Shown here one piece after another: positions 19,901-27,433 of a stretch of DNA of 57,666 nucleotides. Source of the stretch: Verrucomicrobiota bacterium (GTDB taxonomy: Bacteria > Verrucomicrobiota > Verrucomicrobiia > Limisphaerales > JADLHS01); NCBI GenBank assembly GCA_029573725.1, contig JAKQDQ010000139.1, positions 1 through 57,666 of the forward strand, read 5' to 3'. Both the position numbers and the translations under genes were made by a program. The first letter of the stretch is position 1. Each line of letters opens with the position of its first letter. The notes under the pieces are model-generated. The model was not told where the DNA came from. It saw only the letters and a program-made list of their open reading frames with translations, and made no database searches.

Positions 19901-20806
19901 GAAGAGCGACGGCAGAAATGTCACCGTGGCCAGCCAGCGCCGACGGTAGGCGGTGAAGCATAGCAGGAACATCGCCGACACGGCCAGCGTGAGACACCGC
20001 ATCGCGTCGCGGCGCAGCAAGGTGGCGTTGTCGAGCGCCATCCGGTGGCCGCCGGTGATCGCCACATGCACGCCGGGGAATTTCGCCTCCACCGCTTGCA
20101 CCACTGGCGTGATCTCCCGCATGAGCGCGGCGCTCAACCGCGAGTCCGAAGAGCCAAATCCCGGCTCCGCCACCAGGAGAACGTGCCGGCCGTCGCCACT
20201 GGTGATGCGCCCCTCCACAATTTGCGCGCCGCCAAAACCCGCCTGCAACGGCAGCACCTTGGCGGCCATCAACGGCGTAAATCCCACCGGGTCCGCCGCC
20301 ACGACGCTTTTCAGCACCAGGCCTTCCGGTCCGGCCAGTTTCTGCCGCATGCTGGTCAGATGTTCCCGGAGGGAGGCGGGGGTCAGCTTGCCGGTCAACG
20401 CGGCGGCGTCCGCCTCCGTAAACAGGTTCGGAAACGCGGTGGTTAAAAACTCAACCACCCGCCCCAGGCCGGCGGCATTGATCTGGTAGGTGATGCGCGT
20501 GAAGTTCCGGTTCGTGACCAGTCCGGCGTACACGGCGTCCGCCGCGGCGCCGAGCGCTCCGGGATCGCCCTGCAGGATGCCCACATCCACATAAAGCCGG
20601 TCAATCTGGCGAAACTTGCGCAACGCGTACCGATAATCCTGCACCTGGGCGTCGTTCCCCGGCAGCAGGTCCAGGATGTCCTCCTGCAATTGCACCCGCG
20701 ACGAAATCACGAGCGCCCCCACCAGCAGCAACGCCGCCGTCACCAGCACCCCGCGGCGGTGCGCGATGAGCCAGAAATACAGGCGGGCGTAGAGGCGGTC
20801 CGTCAT
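16925..20806 (-). CDS. Fusion of RND/MMPL exporter, PlsC-type acyltransferase and SAM methyltransferase
   Basis: A 1293-residue inner-membrane protein with three normally separate functions. Residues about 1-807 are an MMPL/RND exporter: first membrane helix at about 17-38, periplasmic loops, and two helix bundles at about 290-435 and 655-805 (GITVDYGIYVVYH, VIGMGEDYSVFLATS). Residues about 860-1040 are a 1-acyl-glycerol-phosphate acyltransferase with NHQSAVD (HX4D, near 900) and FYPEGTRS (near 967). Residues about 1060-1280 are a class I methyltransferase with VLDLGCGYG (near 1112), GLDYDEAKI and LLLDVLHYWPP. The start ATG at 20806 overlaps the upstream stop by four bases (ATGA); an open frame further upstream is a shadow of the glycosyltransferase gene. 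In aryl-polyene/flexirubin clusters these parts are separate genes. The expected role is making, methylating and exporting an acylated lipid. The domain calls are firm; the substrate is unknown. Confidence 0.88.
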   Translation of the reverse strand: MTDRLYARLYFWLIAHRRGVLVTAALLLVGALVISSRVQLQEDILDLLPGNDAQVQDYRYALRKFRQIDRLYVDVGILQGDPGALGAAADAVYAGLVTNRNFTRITYQINAAGLGRVVEFLTTAFPNLFTEADAAALTGKLTPASLREHLTSMRQKLAGPEGLVLKSVVAADPVGFTPLMAAKVLPLQAGFGGAQIVEGRITSGDGRHVLLVAEPGFGSSDSRLSAALMREITPVVQAVEAKFPGVHVAITGGHRMALDNATLLRRDAMRCLTLAVSAMFLLCFTAYRRRWLATVTFLPSLFGTAIAGTVLALTDDHVSAIATGFASMAIGITVDYGIYVVYHLDNAATDRASAAKILSRLLLPTFIGAFTIIAAFIVLACSPMSGYRQLGIFGATGVLMSAAFALSVLALLVPLPRQTAAALRPLRFTNWMEAFHGWQKRHRLWSFGLLVGLTGLAVLGLQRLRFEGDFAKLNGITQATRDDDRLISQTWGDALSLSLVIARGETPAAALAQNDRLATLLASHANVASLYSLAAICPAPATQEENLRRWRKFWTPERQQELRASLNRIGGELGFQPGAFAPFWRLVTERPALLTLDYFKNTPLESVLTERVAVGDHDTAISTLVKLKDRSRAAALAAALPDFILVDQQAFTDHIATLARAGLGFFVLWTVVAVGLIVYLSLASIELVIATLLPIGFGLLWTLGLMGLLGLPINVMNCVFVIFVIGMGEDYSVFLATSKLDVWRGHPPRIAPTSASVLISVGTTICGFAVLILARHPVLFSMGTTVLLGMASTFLATLVVTPACVELLLYKPPPRGAPRWWHVLGTLWVLLHLGGSQVFLYYVLRPALWLFSPRHARDRLRRATRWMARGVVKGMPFGRLEFQQCSPATFAKPCVIISNHQSAVDVMLMVSLPADVRQTAKKRVFDAPMLGIGCKILGHIMVEPNDPATTLERCRATLATGASVHFYPEGTRSVDGFVQRFRRGAFELAVALRQEILPIVICGSNEAMPRDAYWFEPYHTTVRALPRVTPETFDYAQGAGALMKHCERLVRTALQEQLDAINTPAVVRRKVARLYRYQGVYVEQFVKWKMQLDPFFTQLDAVVPRRARVLDLGCGYGLASHWLATFTDTRTFWGLDYDEAKIRVAQRSAAENSRVQFAVGDLLTAELPAGDAVLLLDVLHYWPPPKQQLILDKVRRALAPGGRLILRDGARAASAAHRKVLRWERFATRFGLTRSGEGLHFQTRAEIEGMLARAGFAHWEQRANAGNDSNIMLVACVPASAPVETADRRGPES

Positions 20807-21939
20807 CGTTTTCGCAGCAGTTGCGCCACCGCATAGGTCCCGATCGTGCCCATCAACGCCACCCCGGCCGCCAGGGCGAAGCTGCCCAACACCCATTCCC
20901 ACAGGTGCTCCCGGGCCGTCGCCCACCAGCCCGATCCCGAGAGCGCGGCGAAATCCGCGGCGAACGGACGCCCATGCAGCAGCCACGCACCGACATGCAA
21001 CGAGCCATACACCAGGAACGGCACCATGGGCGGAAACGAAATGTTGCTGGCCACGACCACCACCGCCTTGTTCAAACGCAACCGGTGCGCGGTCCACAGC
21101 GCGAGCACCAGGTGCAGACCCCACAGCGGCGTCAGCCCGAAAAACAACCCCACGCCCACCGACGCCGCCATTTTGCCCGGTGCGTGCGCGTTGTCGGTAA
21201 AAAACTCCTTCACCGCCCGCCGGAAGCCCTGCCGCTCGCCGCGCGACCAGGCGGCGCGCAGCGACAGCGGCACGAACCACGCCTGCAGCACCAGCAGGAT
21301 GTTCCGGTTGGTGATGTGGACAAAATCACGCACCGGCCGGAAGTGGGAACGTCCGGTGGCTCCGGACGCATAAGTGCATTGCACGGGCACCGGAAGAATC
21401 GTCGCGCCCACCCACGCGGCGCGCACGAGAAATTCCAGTTCGTAGGCGTAGCGGTTCGAACGGATTTTCAGTTGCTGCACCAGCGCCAGGGGATAGCTGC
21501 GAAAGCCGCATTGCGTGTCCCGCAAACGCACCCCGGTCGCCACGCGATACCAGAAACTGGAAAGGGCATTGGACCGCTGCCGGTGCCGTGGACATCCCGC
21601 CGCCTGCAGGTCGCGCACACCGATGAGCAGCGCGCCGGGATGCGCCGCCAGCGCGCCCAGAAATTTCGGCAAATCCGCCACAAAATGTTGCCCATCGGCA
21701 TCCATGGTGATGGCGTGGGTGTAGCCCCGCTCCCGCGCGCGCTGAAAGCCGGCGCGCAGGGCCGCGGCCTTGCCGCGGTTCGGGCGCAAACACAGCACTT
21801 CGCAATCCGGCAATGCGGGCAGCGGCTCCGTGGACCCGTCATCCACCACCAGCACCGGCAGGACCGGCACCGCCGCCCGCGCCACCTGGCCCACCGTGGC
21901 CGCGTGGTTGTAGCACGGAATCAGCACGCAGGGTTTCAT
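20803..21939 (-). CDS. Family 2 glycosyltransferase fused to DUF2062
   Basis: A 378-residue protein. Residues about 1-225 are a GT2 (GT-A fold) transferase: CVLIPCYNHA, VLVVDDGST (nucleotide binding), NRGKAAALRAGF, ITMDADGQHF (the DxD metal site) and DTQCGFRSYP, resembling dolichyl-phosphate-mannose-synthase-like enzymes. Residues about 250-375 are a DUF2062 membrane domain with three or four helices (SVGVGLFFGLTPLWGLH, NISFPPMVPFLVYGS). GT2 plus DUF2062 partners are known from aryl-polyene-type clusters. ATG at 21939 overlaps the previous stop (ATGA), and its own stop overlaps the exporter start the same way. It probably puts a sugar on a lipid carrier or on the pathway product at the inner membrane. 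Confidence 0.85.
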   Translation of the reverse strand: MKPCVLIPCYNHAATVGQVARAAVPVLPVLVVDDGSTEPLPALPDCEVLCLRPNRGKAAALRAGFQRARERGYTHAITMDADGQHFVADLPKFLGALAAHPGALLIGVRDLQAAGCPRHRQRSNALSSFWYRVATGVRLRDTQCGFRSYPLALVQQLKIRSNRYAYELEFLVRAAWVGATILPVPVQCTYASGATGRSHFRPVRDFVHITNRNILLVLQAWFVPLSLRAAWSRGERQGFRRAVKEFFTDNAHAPGKMAASVGVGLFFGLTPLWGLHLVLALWTAHRLRLNKAVVVVASNISFPPMVPFLVYGSLHVGAWLLHGRPFAADFAALSGSGWWATAREHLWEWVLGSFALAAGVALMGTIGTYAVAQLLRKR

Positions 21940-23153
21940 CGCCGGTCCACAAACATCCGGCGCTTCCGCGCCTCGGGCGGCTGCTGCCAGGCCTCAATTT
22001 CCGCGCGCGGCGCCAGGCGGATTTGCGGGGTGATTTTGGCGCGGGCCTGGAAGGCCTCCCGCAATTCCGGCAACCGCACCGGACCATGTACCAGCACTTC
22101 GATGCGATCGGACAGCTCGCTTTCCGGATGCGCCAGCACCACGAACGTCTCGACGCCCGGCACCTGCTCCAGGATCGCCGTCAACGTGGCGGGATAAAGC
22201 GAGACGCCTTTGACTTTCAGTTTGTGTTGGCGCCGTCCGACAATCGGCCCGAGACGCGGGGTGGTCCGACCGCAGGCGCAGGGTTCGCGGAACAATGCCG
22301 CGCAGTCGCCCGTCCGGTACCGCAGGAGCGGCATCCCCTCCACGCCCCAGGTGGTCGCCACCACTTCCCCGATCTCCCCATCCGCCACCGGCTGCCCCGC
22401 GTCATCGAGAATTTCCAGATGCAGCTGTTCGTCATGCAGATGCCCGCCCCGGCCTGCTTCGCATTCGCACAGCGAATTTGCCAGCTCCGTCACGCCGTAC
22501 GTGGCGAAGACCCCGGCATTCCAGGCGTTCGCGAGCAGCGCCCCCGAACGATTCAACTGCCAGCGGGTGTCGCGGATCGGTTCACCGATGCAAATCAACT
22601 TGCGCACGGAGGCCGCCCGCAAATCCATTCCCTGTGCCTGGGCGGTTTCCGCCACCAAACGCAAAAAGGACGGCACGCCCACGATGGCGGTCGGTTGCAC
22701 CCGCTGCAGCATCTCCAGCACGAACCGCGGCGAACCGGCGCCGGTGCGCACGATGCCGCAGCCAATTTCGCGCAACCCCAGCCAGTAAGCCAGGCCCGCC
22801 ATGAAACAACGATCCAGCGCCACCGCGATCAACACCGTGTCGCCGGCGGTCAATCCCGCACACCCAAACGACAACTGTTCGTTGTGCGCCAGCCGCCGCA
22901 CATCCGCGGCCGTCAACTGCCAGAGCAGCGGTTCGCCAGTCGTGCCGCTGGTCGTCACGAGCTCCACGATCCGTTCACGCGGCACGCAGCAAAAATCCGC
23001 CGGACGCGCGGACAGCGTTGCCTTGTCCAGCAGCGGCACCGCCGCCAGCGCCGGCACGGTGTCGTGATCCGCCAGCAGGGCGCGGTAATAGGGCGAGTGT
23101 TCCTTCACATAACGGAACGTCCCGGCCCAAAGTTGTGCGAATGTGCTGCTCAC
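21936..23153 (-). CDS. PaaK-like adenylate-forming ligase
   Basis: A 405-residue enzyme of the phenylacetate-CoA ligase branch of the ANL superfamily, which activates a carboxylic acid with ATP and passes it to a thiol (CoA or ACP). Motifs are VTTSGTTGEPLLW (P-loop, residues 67-75), IGEPIRDTRW, ATYGVTELANS, WGVEGMPLLRYRTGDCAALF, and a zinc-finger-like CACGRTTPRLG and LKVKGVSLYPATL typical of PaaK. The start is GTG at 23153, overlapping the FAD-gene stop (GTGA); the frame is open further upstream but that part matches nothing and overlaps the FAD gene. It is the second activating enzyme in this operon, so two different acids, or activation and re-activation of one, are possible. Confidence 0.85.
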   Translation of the reverse strand: MSSTFAQLWAGTFRYVKEHSPYYRALLADHDTVPALAAVPLLDKATLSARPADFCCVPRERIVELVTTSGTTGEPLLWQLTAADVRRLAHNEQLSFGCAGLTAGDTVLIAVALDRCFMAGLAYWLGLREIGCGIVRTGAGSPRFVLEMLQRVQPTAIVGVPSFLRLVAETAQAQGMDLRAASVRKLICIGEPIRDTRWQLNRSGALLANAWNAGVFATYGVTELANSLCECEAGRGGHLHDEQLHLEILDDAGQPVADGEIGEVVATTWGVEGMPLLRYRTGDCAALFREPCACGRTTPRLGPIVGRRQHKLKVKGVSLYPATLTAILEQVPGVETFVVLAHPESELSDRIEVLVHGPVRLPELREAFQARAKITPQIRLAPRAEIEAWQQPPEARKRRMFVDRR

Positions 23154-24240
23154 TTCAATCCGGTGGAGGTTAGTGAAGCCGCCGCCAAAACTCCAGCCGC
23201 CGCACCGGTCGCCAGGCAAAGCCCCATCACCCGCGCGCTGGCGATGGCGTCGGCCTCCGCGCTCAGGCACTTGCCGGCCATGAAGAGATTCTTGAGGCGT
23301 GCCGCCTGCAGACAGCCGGGCGGGATTTCGTAATGTGTGTGCGGCGGCAGATACCGGAACCGCGGCGGCCGCCCTTCCGGCCATTGTTCGATCGGCCACG
23401 CCCCCCGCGCCACCGCCCCGGGAAATTTGCGCCCCTCCAGCACATCCGCCCCGGTGAGCACTTGCCGCCCCACAATCATGCGCCCCGCGCGCGCCGCCTG
23501 CACAATGGCCTCCGGCAGGGTTTCGCAGCGGGCGAACCCGGAGACCTGCCGCTGCAAAAAGGAGATCAGCTCCGGCACTTGCTGCGGCGGACCGGCAAAT
23601 TTGGCCGTAAACTCACCGGACGCCAGGCCCGGCTGCAAGTGCAGGGGAGGAAACCCCGCCCGCGCCAGGGGCAACAGCACTTGCGCCATCCCGGCCACCG
23701 AACTGCAGGCGCGTTGCACGTTGCGGAGCGGAAAAATGGTCGCCGGAGCCTGGGTGCGCGCGTCGGTGGCCAGGGTCTCCGCCCCGACGGCCTGCGCCAC
23801 GACCGCCATGCCGCTGCAATCAATCACCGCTCCCACGCGAAGCTCATTGAGGTGCGTGATGCGAGCGCCCGCCCGGAGCACCTCTGCCACCGGCTGCCGC
23901 CATGCCGCGCGCAGGTTGGGCGTGTGCGCGACCAGGTGTGCCGCCCACTGCCGGAATCGTTCGGGGCGGTACGGCAGCACCCACAACCGCCCCATCCGGG
24001 TCGGGGCGCGCGTCTCCGCCACCGCCAGCGCGAATTCCCGGGTGAAGCCACCGTTCAGAAAATCTCCCGCGTCGTCGTACAACCCGCACAGCGTCGTCAA
24101 CCCGCTGAACCCCCCGTTCCCCCCGGTCCCGGACGCGCGTCCAGCAGGCAGGTCGTTGCCCCGGCCCGCGCGGCACTCACTGCGGCCGCGATCCCCGCCG
24201 CACCCGCACCCACCACCGCGATGTCCACACCCGCCTTCAC
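23150..24240 (-). CDS. FAD-dependent oxidoreductase, frameshifted near its N-terminus
   Basis: Flavoprotein of the FAD_oxidored (glucose-inhibited-division-like) type. The N-terminus reads VKAGVDIAVVGAGAAGIAAA (Rossmann GxGxxG) from a GTG at 24240, which overlaps the previous stop (GTGA). After LLDARPGPGG the frame is lost, and the protein continues in another frame as GFSGLTTLCGLYDDAGDFL through to PPHTHYEIPPGC, KNLFMAGKCLSAEADAIASA and GLCLATGAAAG, the classic C-terminal FAD-binding block. The break lies in two six-base C runs at 24110-24115 and 24119-24124 (G runs on the coding strand); one extra base restores one frame. This may be an assembly error, a real mutation or slippage. Corrected length is about 363 residues. 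The gene sits inside a tightly coupled operon, which argues for a working protein. It probably oxidises the carrier-bound or esterified intermediate; related cluster enzymes desaturate or halogenate. Confidence 0.75.
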
Positions 24241-25508
24241 GGGGCGAGCAAGCGCTGTCGCAACCGGTCCGCAAACGCCGCCGCCTCCGGCTGCGAAAAA
24301 TGCGGTTCCAGATGAAAGACGGTCAGGCGCATTTCCCCTCCGAAGTAAAAGAAGATCGCACCAATGCCCGGTGAGGGCGTGGTCGAACCGACGTGGGTGA
24401 AATCCGTGATGGTCGCGCCGCAAAAATGCGTGAGCAACGGCGTGACGTTCGCAGTGTCCCCGTAAAAGAACGAGCAGATTTCCCCCTGCAACCCGTGATG
24501 TTTGAGGATGTACAAATAAAGCGGAAACGGCAGTCCCCGGGACAATTCCGTGATGGCGGTGCCCGCTGCGATCCGCCGGGCGCGCAACGCCTGCGCCAGT
24601 TGCGTCTTCAGGGCGGTCACCGCCGCCGCCGTGCTGGCCAGCTGCTCCGGAAGAAACTGGACCATCAGCATCGCAATTTGATTGCTGAACAACGGTTCAG
24701 TGGTGCCCTTGGGACGCAAGCTGACCGGGATCGGCAGCACGTAACTCGGCGAGGGCCGGCCCACCTGCCCATGCAGGTGATGCAGCTCGACCGCCGCGAC
24801 TGCGGCATGAAACTGGGCATCGCCCAGCGCGCCGCAGAGTTGCGCCCCGTTGGCCCGGATGCGGGCGGTTTCCGCGGCGGAGAATTTTTCCACGTGATGA
24901 CGCTGAACCTTTGGCGCGCCGGGAAACCGGACCCCCACCGTGCGCGGCGCGGCCTGGCAGAACTCGGTCAGTTGCTGCACGTTTTGGCGCGCCAATCTGA
25001 ACCGTTCCCGCAGTGGAAGCCGGGGGCGCGGGGCGGCCGGCGGCAGCGCCGGAAGCGCAACCTCCTCGCGCCCGACCACGGCCAGGAAATGCTCCGCACT
25101 CAACGCATCCATCAAGGCATGCGTCCACGTAAAGACGAGATCCATTTTGCCGGCCGCGGTCGCAATCAAATCAAAGCGGAACAATTCCCCGCCCCGCACG
25201 TTCAAGGGTTCGTCGCCCAGTTTTTCCGTGAGACCGGGTTGCGCCGGATGCACGCGCACCGGCGGAAATCCGGGGGGCGCCGCCACCGGTTTCCAGCGGG
25301 GGGTGAACCATCCACCGGGCCGGGCGCGCAAGATCGGGTGTCGTTCCGCCAGCATGGCGAGCCGCTGCCGCAAGACGGAGGGCGCGATGACGCGATCCAA
25401 GGCCAGCACGATCTGGCAGGAATTGCCGGCATATCCTTGCCGCCGCAATTCGTAATCGAACCCGAGCATCAGGTAGTCGGCACCGTTGAGGGGCAGGTCA
25501 GCGGGCAT
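24237..25508 (-). CDS. Condensation-superfamily acyltransferase, WS/DGAT or PapA-like
   Basis: A 423-residue enzyme of the CoA/ACP-dependent acyltransferase fold. The active-site motif is THALMDA with His130 and Asp134 (HxxxD; the first His of the classic HHxxxDG is Thr here). A second landmark, FSNQIAMLMVQFLPE, corresponds to the GN...LP block of WS/DGAT and PapA enzymes. The N-terminal ligand half includes the conserved RHPILRARPGG. Such enzymes form an ester or amide between an acyl thioester and an alcohol or amine. Placed directly after the ACP gene, it most likely takes its acyl group from that ACP. ATG at 25508 overlaps the end of the ACP gene by 11 bases. Whether the acceptor is a lipid, a sugar or a small alcohol cannot be told. 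Confidence 0.8.
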   Translation of the reverse strand: MPADLPLNGADYLMLGFDYELRRQGYAGNSCQIVLALDRVIAPSVLRQRLAMLAERHPILRARPGGWFTPRWKPVAAPPGFPPVRVHPAQPGLTEKLGDEPLNVRGGELFRFDLIATAAGKMDLVFTWTHALMDALSAEHFLAVVGREEVALPALPPAAPRPRLPLRERFRLARQNVQQLTEFCQAAPRTVGVRFPGAPKVQRHHVEKFSAAETARIRANGAQLCGALGDAQFHAAVAAVELHHLHGQVGRPSPSYVLPIPVSLRPKGTTEPLFSNQIAMLMVQFLPEQLASTAAAVTALKTQLAQALRARRIAAGTAITELSRGLPFPLYLYILKHHGLQGEICSFFYGDTANVTPLLTHFCGATITDFTHVGSTTPSPGIGAIFFYFGGEMRLTVFHLEPHFSQPEAAAFADRLRQRLLAP

Positions 25509-25752
25509 TCAGCAGGCGGGCGAGGGTCTCCGCCAGCGTACGAACATTCTGCAGGGCGGCGGTGGTGATTTCACTTTCGGGAATCCAATAGCCATGATCG
25601 GTTTCAATGAACACCAGCAGACGCACCAGCGACATGGAATCGAACCCGGCGGCAATCAGATCCAGCTCCGGCGTCACCGGCACGTCCGGCGCAAACACCT
25701 CGCGGCGCAGAAAGTCCAGCAATTGGGCTTCGATTTCGGTTGGATTCGTCAT
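25498..25752 (-). CDS. Acyl carrier protein
   Basis: An 84-residue carrier protein that holds acyl intermediates as thioesters on a 4'-phosphopantetheine arm. The attachment Ser39 sits in AAGFDSMSLVRLL, and the helix order (IEAQLLDFLRREVF, helix II after the Ser, ESEITTAALQNVRTLAETLARLL) is that of ACPs. It is acidic and rich in Leu and Glu as expected. The start is the ATG at 25752, which overlaps the TGA of a ligase-like remnant (ATGA); the longer open frame to 26007 has no ACP character. It is dedicated to this operon: a housekeeping acpP with fatty-acid genes is not in view. Confidence 0.9.
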   Translation of the reverse strand: MTNPTEIEAQLLDFLRREVFAPDVPVTPELDLIAAGFDSMSLVRLLVFIETDHGYWIPESEITTAALQNVRTLAETLARLLNAR

Positions 25753-25990
25753 TCGGGCCGACTGGCGGCGCGGCGAATCTTGCCAGTGACCGGGGTGCGG
25801 GGCAAGACGGCACATGATCGTCCGGGCACAACTGCCGGCATAAAGGTCCGCGACCAGCTTCAGCGCCTGCCCAGCGGCGCGGTTCATCAACGGTCCCGCC
25901 GGAACAACCAGCGGGTGGAGGAATTGCGGGGAAACCCGGCCGGCCCGATACGGGGGCGTTGGGGCCGTCAATCCACGCCGCGCCGCGCCG
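25749..25990 (-). pseudogene. Remnant of a second ligase 3' end between the AMP ligase and the ACP gene
   Basis: The 239 bases between the AMP-ligase stop and the ACP start are longer than any other gap in this operon. Their right-hand reading frame near 25749-25815 ends AVLPRTPVTGKIRRAASRPE and a stop, nearly the same as the end of the complete ligase (TALPRTPVTGKIRRVAPPV). The two DNA stretches agree closely over about 35 bases (CTTGCCCCGCAC, then CCGGTCAC, then ATTCGCCGCG). The rest of the gap is not clearly coding. It looks like the scar of a duplication or of a replaced ligase gene that once abutted the ACP gene, since its TGA overlaps the ACP ATG. Confidence 0.6.
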
Positions 25991-27433
25991 TCACACCGGC
26001 GGGGCAACGCGGCGAATTTTCCCCGTGACCGGCGTGCGGGGCAAGGCGGTGACCAGGTGAAAACGCATCGGAATCTTGTAGGCGGCCAGACGTTCGCGGC
26101 AATGCGCGCGCAACAGATCGAGGCTCATCTCGGGATGGCGCAGCACCACTTCCGCCTCCACTACCTCGCCCAAATGCGGATGTAGCGCGCCGAACACGCG
26201 CGATTCCCGCACCCCGGAATGTTGATTCAACACCGCCTCGATCTCCTCGGGAAACACCTTGCGCCCCGCGAGATTGATGACGGCAGTTTTGCGTGAAAGC
26301 AGATAAAGAAAACCGTCCGCGTCCATGCGTCCGAGGTCGCCGGTGGCAAACCAGCCGTCACGCAAAAGTTGCGCGCGCGAAACCCACGGGGCGACGTAGG
26401 CGTCGCAAATCCCCGGCCCGCGCACGGCCAGTTCCCCGCAACCGTCGGCGTCCGGCTGCTGCACCTCGATTTCCAGGTCGCCCGCCGCCCGGCCCACGGA
26501 ATTCCAGCGCCCGCGCGGGTCGCCGGTGTTCAACGCCACCAGCCCCAGTTCAATCACCCCCAGCGCCTGGGTCAACGGCAGCGCAAAGCGCTGCAAAAAA
26601 TCCCGCGCCACCGCTTCCGGCAGGGCGCACGTCGTGGACACCGCCAGGCGTACGGACGTGATTTGTGCGCCGGAATTGTCCCGCGCAAGCATCGCGTATT
26701 GGAACGGCGCGGCATAAAGGATCGTTCCCCGCCAGCGATTCACCGCGTCGAGAAAAGGCCTGGCGGTGACGTGCCGCGCGAGCACGAGCGTCGCGCCGAC
26801 CTCGATGTAGAGCGCGATGGTGATGAGAAAATGATGCGCCATGGGCAGGCACCAGATGATGGTGTCCTCCGCGGTGATGCCGAACGCCCGGTTGGCCGAC
26901 AGCACCCGGGCGCGGATCGTTTCATGGGTCAGCGCCACGCCCTTGCGGGCGCTGGTCGTGCCGGAGGTGAACCGGATGAAGGCCAGATTCAAACCGTGAT
27001 TATCCGGCGGAGTTGGAGGAGGCAACGGGGTGAAAAAAATCTCCGGCGCGAGCGCCACACTGGCGGCGCGCGGTTTGGACGTGACCCAGCCCTGCAATTG
27101 CAGGGTGGCAAGGATCTCCCGCGCCTCGGCCTCGGAACATTCCGTGGGCACGGGAATCACCACCGCTCCGCAACGCCAGAGCGCATAGGTCAACGCGACG
27201 TAACCGGCGCTGTTTGCATAAGTGAGGCCGATGCGCTGCCCCGGCTGAACGCCCTGGGTTTGCAGCGCGGCCGCCAGCCACCTGGTCTGCTGCAGCAGGG
27301 CGGCGTAGGTGATCACCGTGTCGTCGGCAATGATCGCCGCCTTCTCCGGCCGGCGCCGCGCGCTGTGCACGAGCGAATGGAACAAATTCACGGCGTCATT
27401 CACGGCGTCATTCATGGCGGCGGCAGTTTTCAT
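25991..27433 (-). CDS. Acyl-AMP ligase (class I adenylate-forming enzyme)
   Basis: A 480-residue ANL-superfamily enzyme that activates a carboxylic acid as acyl-AMP and hands it to CoA or, given the next gene, to the ACP. Motifs are IRFTSGTTSARKGVALTH (A3 P-loop, 156-165), LPMAHHFLITIALY, GVIELGLVALN (A5), GELAVRGPGI, RDGWFATGDLGRMDADGFLYLLSRK (A7/A8, with the catalytic Asp), INLAGRKVFPEEIEAVL and the C-terminal Lys in PRTPVTGKIRR (A10). The start is the ATG at 27433, overlapping the amidohydrolase stop (ATGA). Similar stand-alone ligases load aryl or fatty starters in aryl-polyene clusters. Substrate is unknown. Confidence 0.88.
   Translation of the reverse strand: MKTAAAMNDAVNDAVNLFHSLVHSARRRPEKAAIIADDTVITYAALLQQTRWLAAALQTQGVQPGQRIGLTYANSAGYVALTYALWRCGAVVIPVPTECSEAEAREILATLQLQGWVTSKPRAASVALAPEIFFTPLPPPTPPDNHGLNLAFIRFTSGTTSARKGVALTHETIRARVLSANRAFGITAEDTIIWCLPMAHHFLITIALYIEVGATLVLARHVTARPFLDAVNRWRGTILYAAPFQYAMLARDNSGAQITSVRLAVSTTCALPEAVARDFLQRFALPLTQALGVIELGLVALNTGDPRGRWNSVGRAAGDLEIEVQQPDADGCGELAVRGPGICDAYVAPWVSRAQLLRDGWFATGDLGRMDADGFLYLLSRKTAVINLAGRKVFPEEIEAVLNQHSGVRESRVFGALHPHLGEVVEAEVVLRHPEMSLDLLRAHCRERLAAYKIPMRFHLVTALPRTPVTGKIRRVAPPV

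Noticed and set aside
16925..21280. A longer exporter protein starting at 21280
   Set aside because: The extra 5' part lies over the glycosyltransferase gene in another frame; the ATG at 20806 overlaps the upstream stop and starts a normal membrane protein.
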